Below are positions 63,349-64,000 of a DNA stretch of 64,000 nt, in pieces. The position numbers and the translations under genes were made by a program. The notes beneath the pieces are model-generated. The model searched no databases and was not told the origin of the DNA. It saw nothing but the letters and a program-made list of their open reading frames with translations. This DNA is from Nematostella vectensis. Lineage: Eukaryota; Cnidaria; Anthozoa; Actiniaria; Edwardsiidae. The stretch spans positions 4,935,747 through 4,999,746 of the forward strand of contig NC_064044.1 in the NCBI RefSeq assembly GCF_932526225.1, read 5' to 3'. How positions within the stretch are numbered: the stretch's first letter is position 1; each line of letters starts with the position of its first letter.

Positions 63349-64000
63349 CGTCCTGCTGCAGATAGAGAGAATTTCAACCTTGAACTTGGATAAGTCCCTT
63401 TCCACCCGGAGCCGGACAATTTTTTGGCTCCTCAAAGTTCCATGACAGGTTAAGTTTACATATGACCTCCCGTGTGAACAGAACAGAAAATTTACACGGC
63501 TCAGTGTAAACCCCATTTCTGGTACAAATATTTGAGTGGTCAAAAATTTGATCAGCTTAGTGTAAATGGGGCCTAAAATTCCCCACTGACTAATTTTCAT
63601 CATCTCTACATACATACATACATAAACTTTATTTAAGTGTCAAAAGTGTTTAGCTAAAAAAAGCTAATTGTGGACACTATAAAAAATAAATAGTCAGATA
63701 ATTAATAAATAATAATTTAGAATCTAATCTAGCTATATTTAAAATATTAAAAATATTATAGAAAACTATACGTATTATACATATTAATATAATATATTAT
63801 ATACACAAACACTATATAGACGAACTATCACAGGCGTAGATACAAGTAAACAGACATGTGTATACAAATAGACACAAGAACAAACAAACAAACAAACAAG
63901 CAACTACTCAGAATTTGAACTCCCCGTAACTCGAGATTTTCAGTTTTTAAAACACAATTAAATTATTGTAAAATGATTGGAACCCCCATCCCCTGGGTCT
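63349..64000. other. FKBP11 3' UTR and repeat-rich tail
   Basis: Contains the 3' UTR, an inverted GTGTAAA...TTTACAC-like segment around 63455-63570, CATA repeats at 63610-63622 and AT-rich sequence. No further gene is visible to the window end. Confidence 0.5.

Overview
The window is animal nuclear DNA, not bacterial. Genes are split by GT-AG introns and have AATAAA-type signals. I see no operons, no tRNA or rRNA genes and no CRISPR. Gene content (cathepsin B, THEG, LACTB2, TAF1A, TXNDC5, SNRNP25, CCS, FKBP11), short exons, many poly-G tracts, abundant foldback elements and a secreted GCY...GECW protein suggest a cnidarian, most likely a sea anemone. The species is inferred, not proven.

Layout. 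918-4243 (-): 5' part of a cathepsin B gene; its last exons lie off the left edge. 5253-8128 (-): THEG-repeat protein. 8466-13061 (+): LACTB2, head to head with THEG. 14112-18256 (-): TAF1A. 19281-20679 (-): small secreted Cys-rich protein. 23609-31472 (-): TXNDC5/ERp46, with three thioredoxin domains and a KDEL tail. 31566-32890 (+): SNRNP25, only 93 bp from TXNDC5. 33686-47659 (-): CCS, the copper chaperone for SOD1, with a 9.6 kb intron filled by an 8.7 kb satellite of 40-bp units. 47914-58035 (+): a 1474-residue protein with a DEDDh exonuclease domain, an Exuperantia-like helical segment and a very long disordered tail. 59900-63348 (+): FKBP11-like membrane prolyl isomerase. I rebuilt every exon chain by hand from splice sites; phases close in all complete genes (each CDS length is a multiple of three).

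The genes are unrelated housekeeping loci rather than a pathway. TXNDC5 and FKBP11 act in the ER, TAF1A and SNRNP25 in nuclear RNA synthesis and splicing, and CCS in the cytosol. Three divergent pairs (THEG/LACTB2, TXNDC5/SNRNP25, CCS/exonuclease) appear to share short promoters, and most start codons sit inside an AARATGGC motif resembling a YY1 site.

The rest is repeats. These include nested DNA transposons with visible terminal inverted repeats and target duplications, at least three dispersed short families (called A, B and C here), several minisatellites, and poly-G tracts. The strongest candidates for something little described are the exonuclease/Exu-like/disordered protein with all five catalytic residues kept, and the 40-bp satellite with higher-order structure inside CCS.
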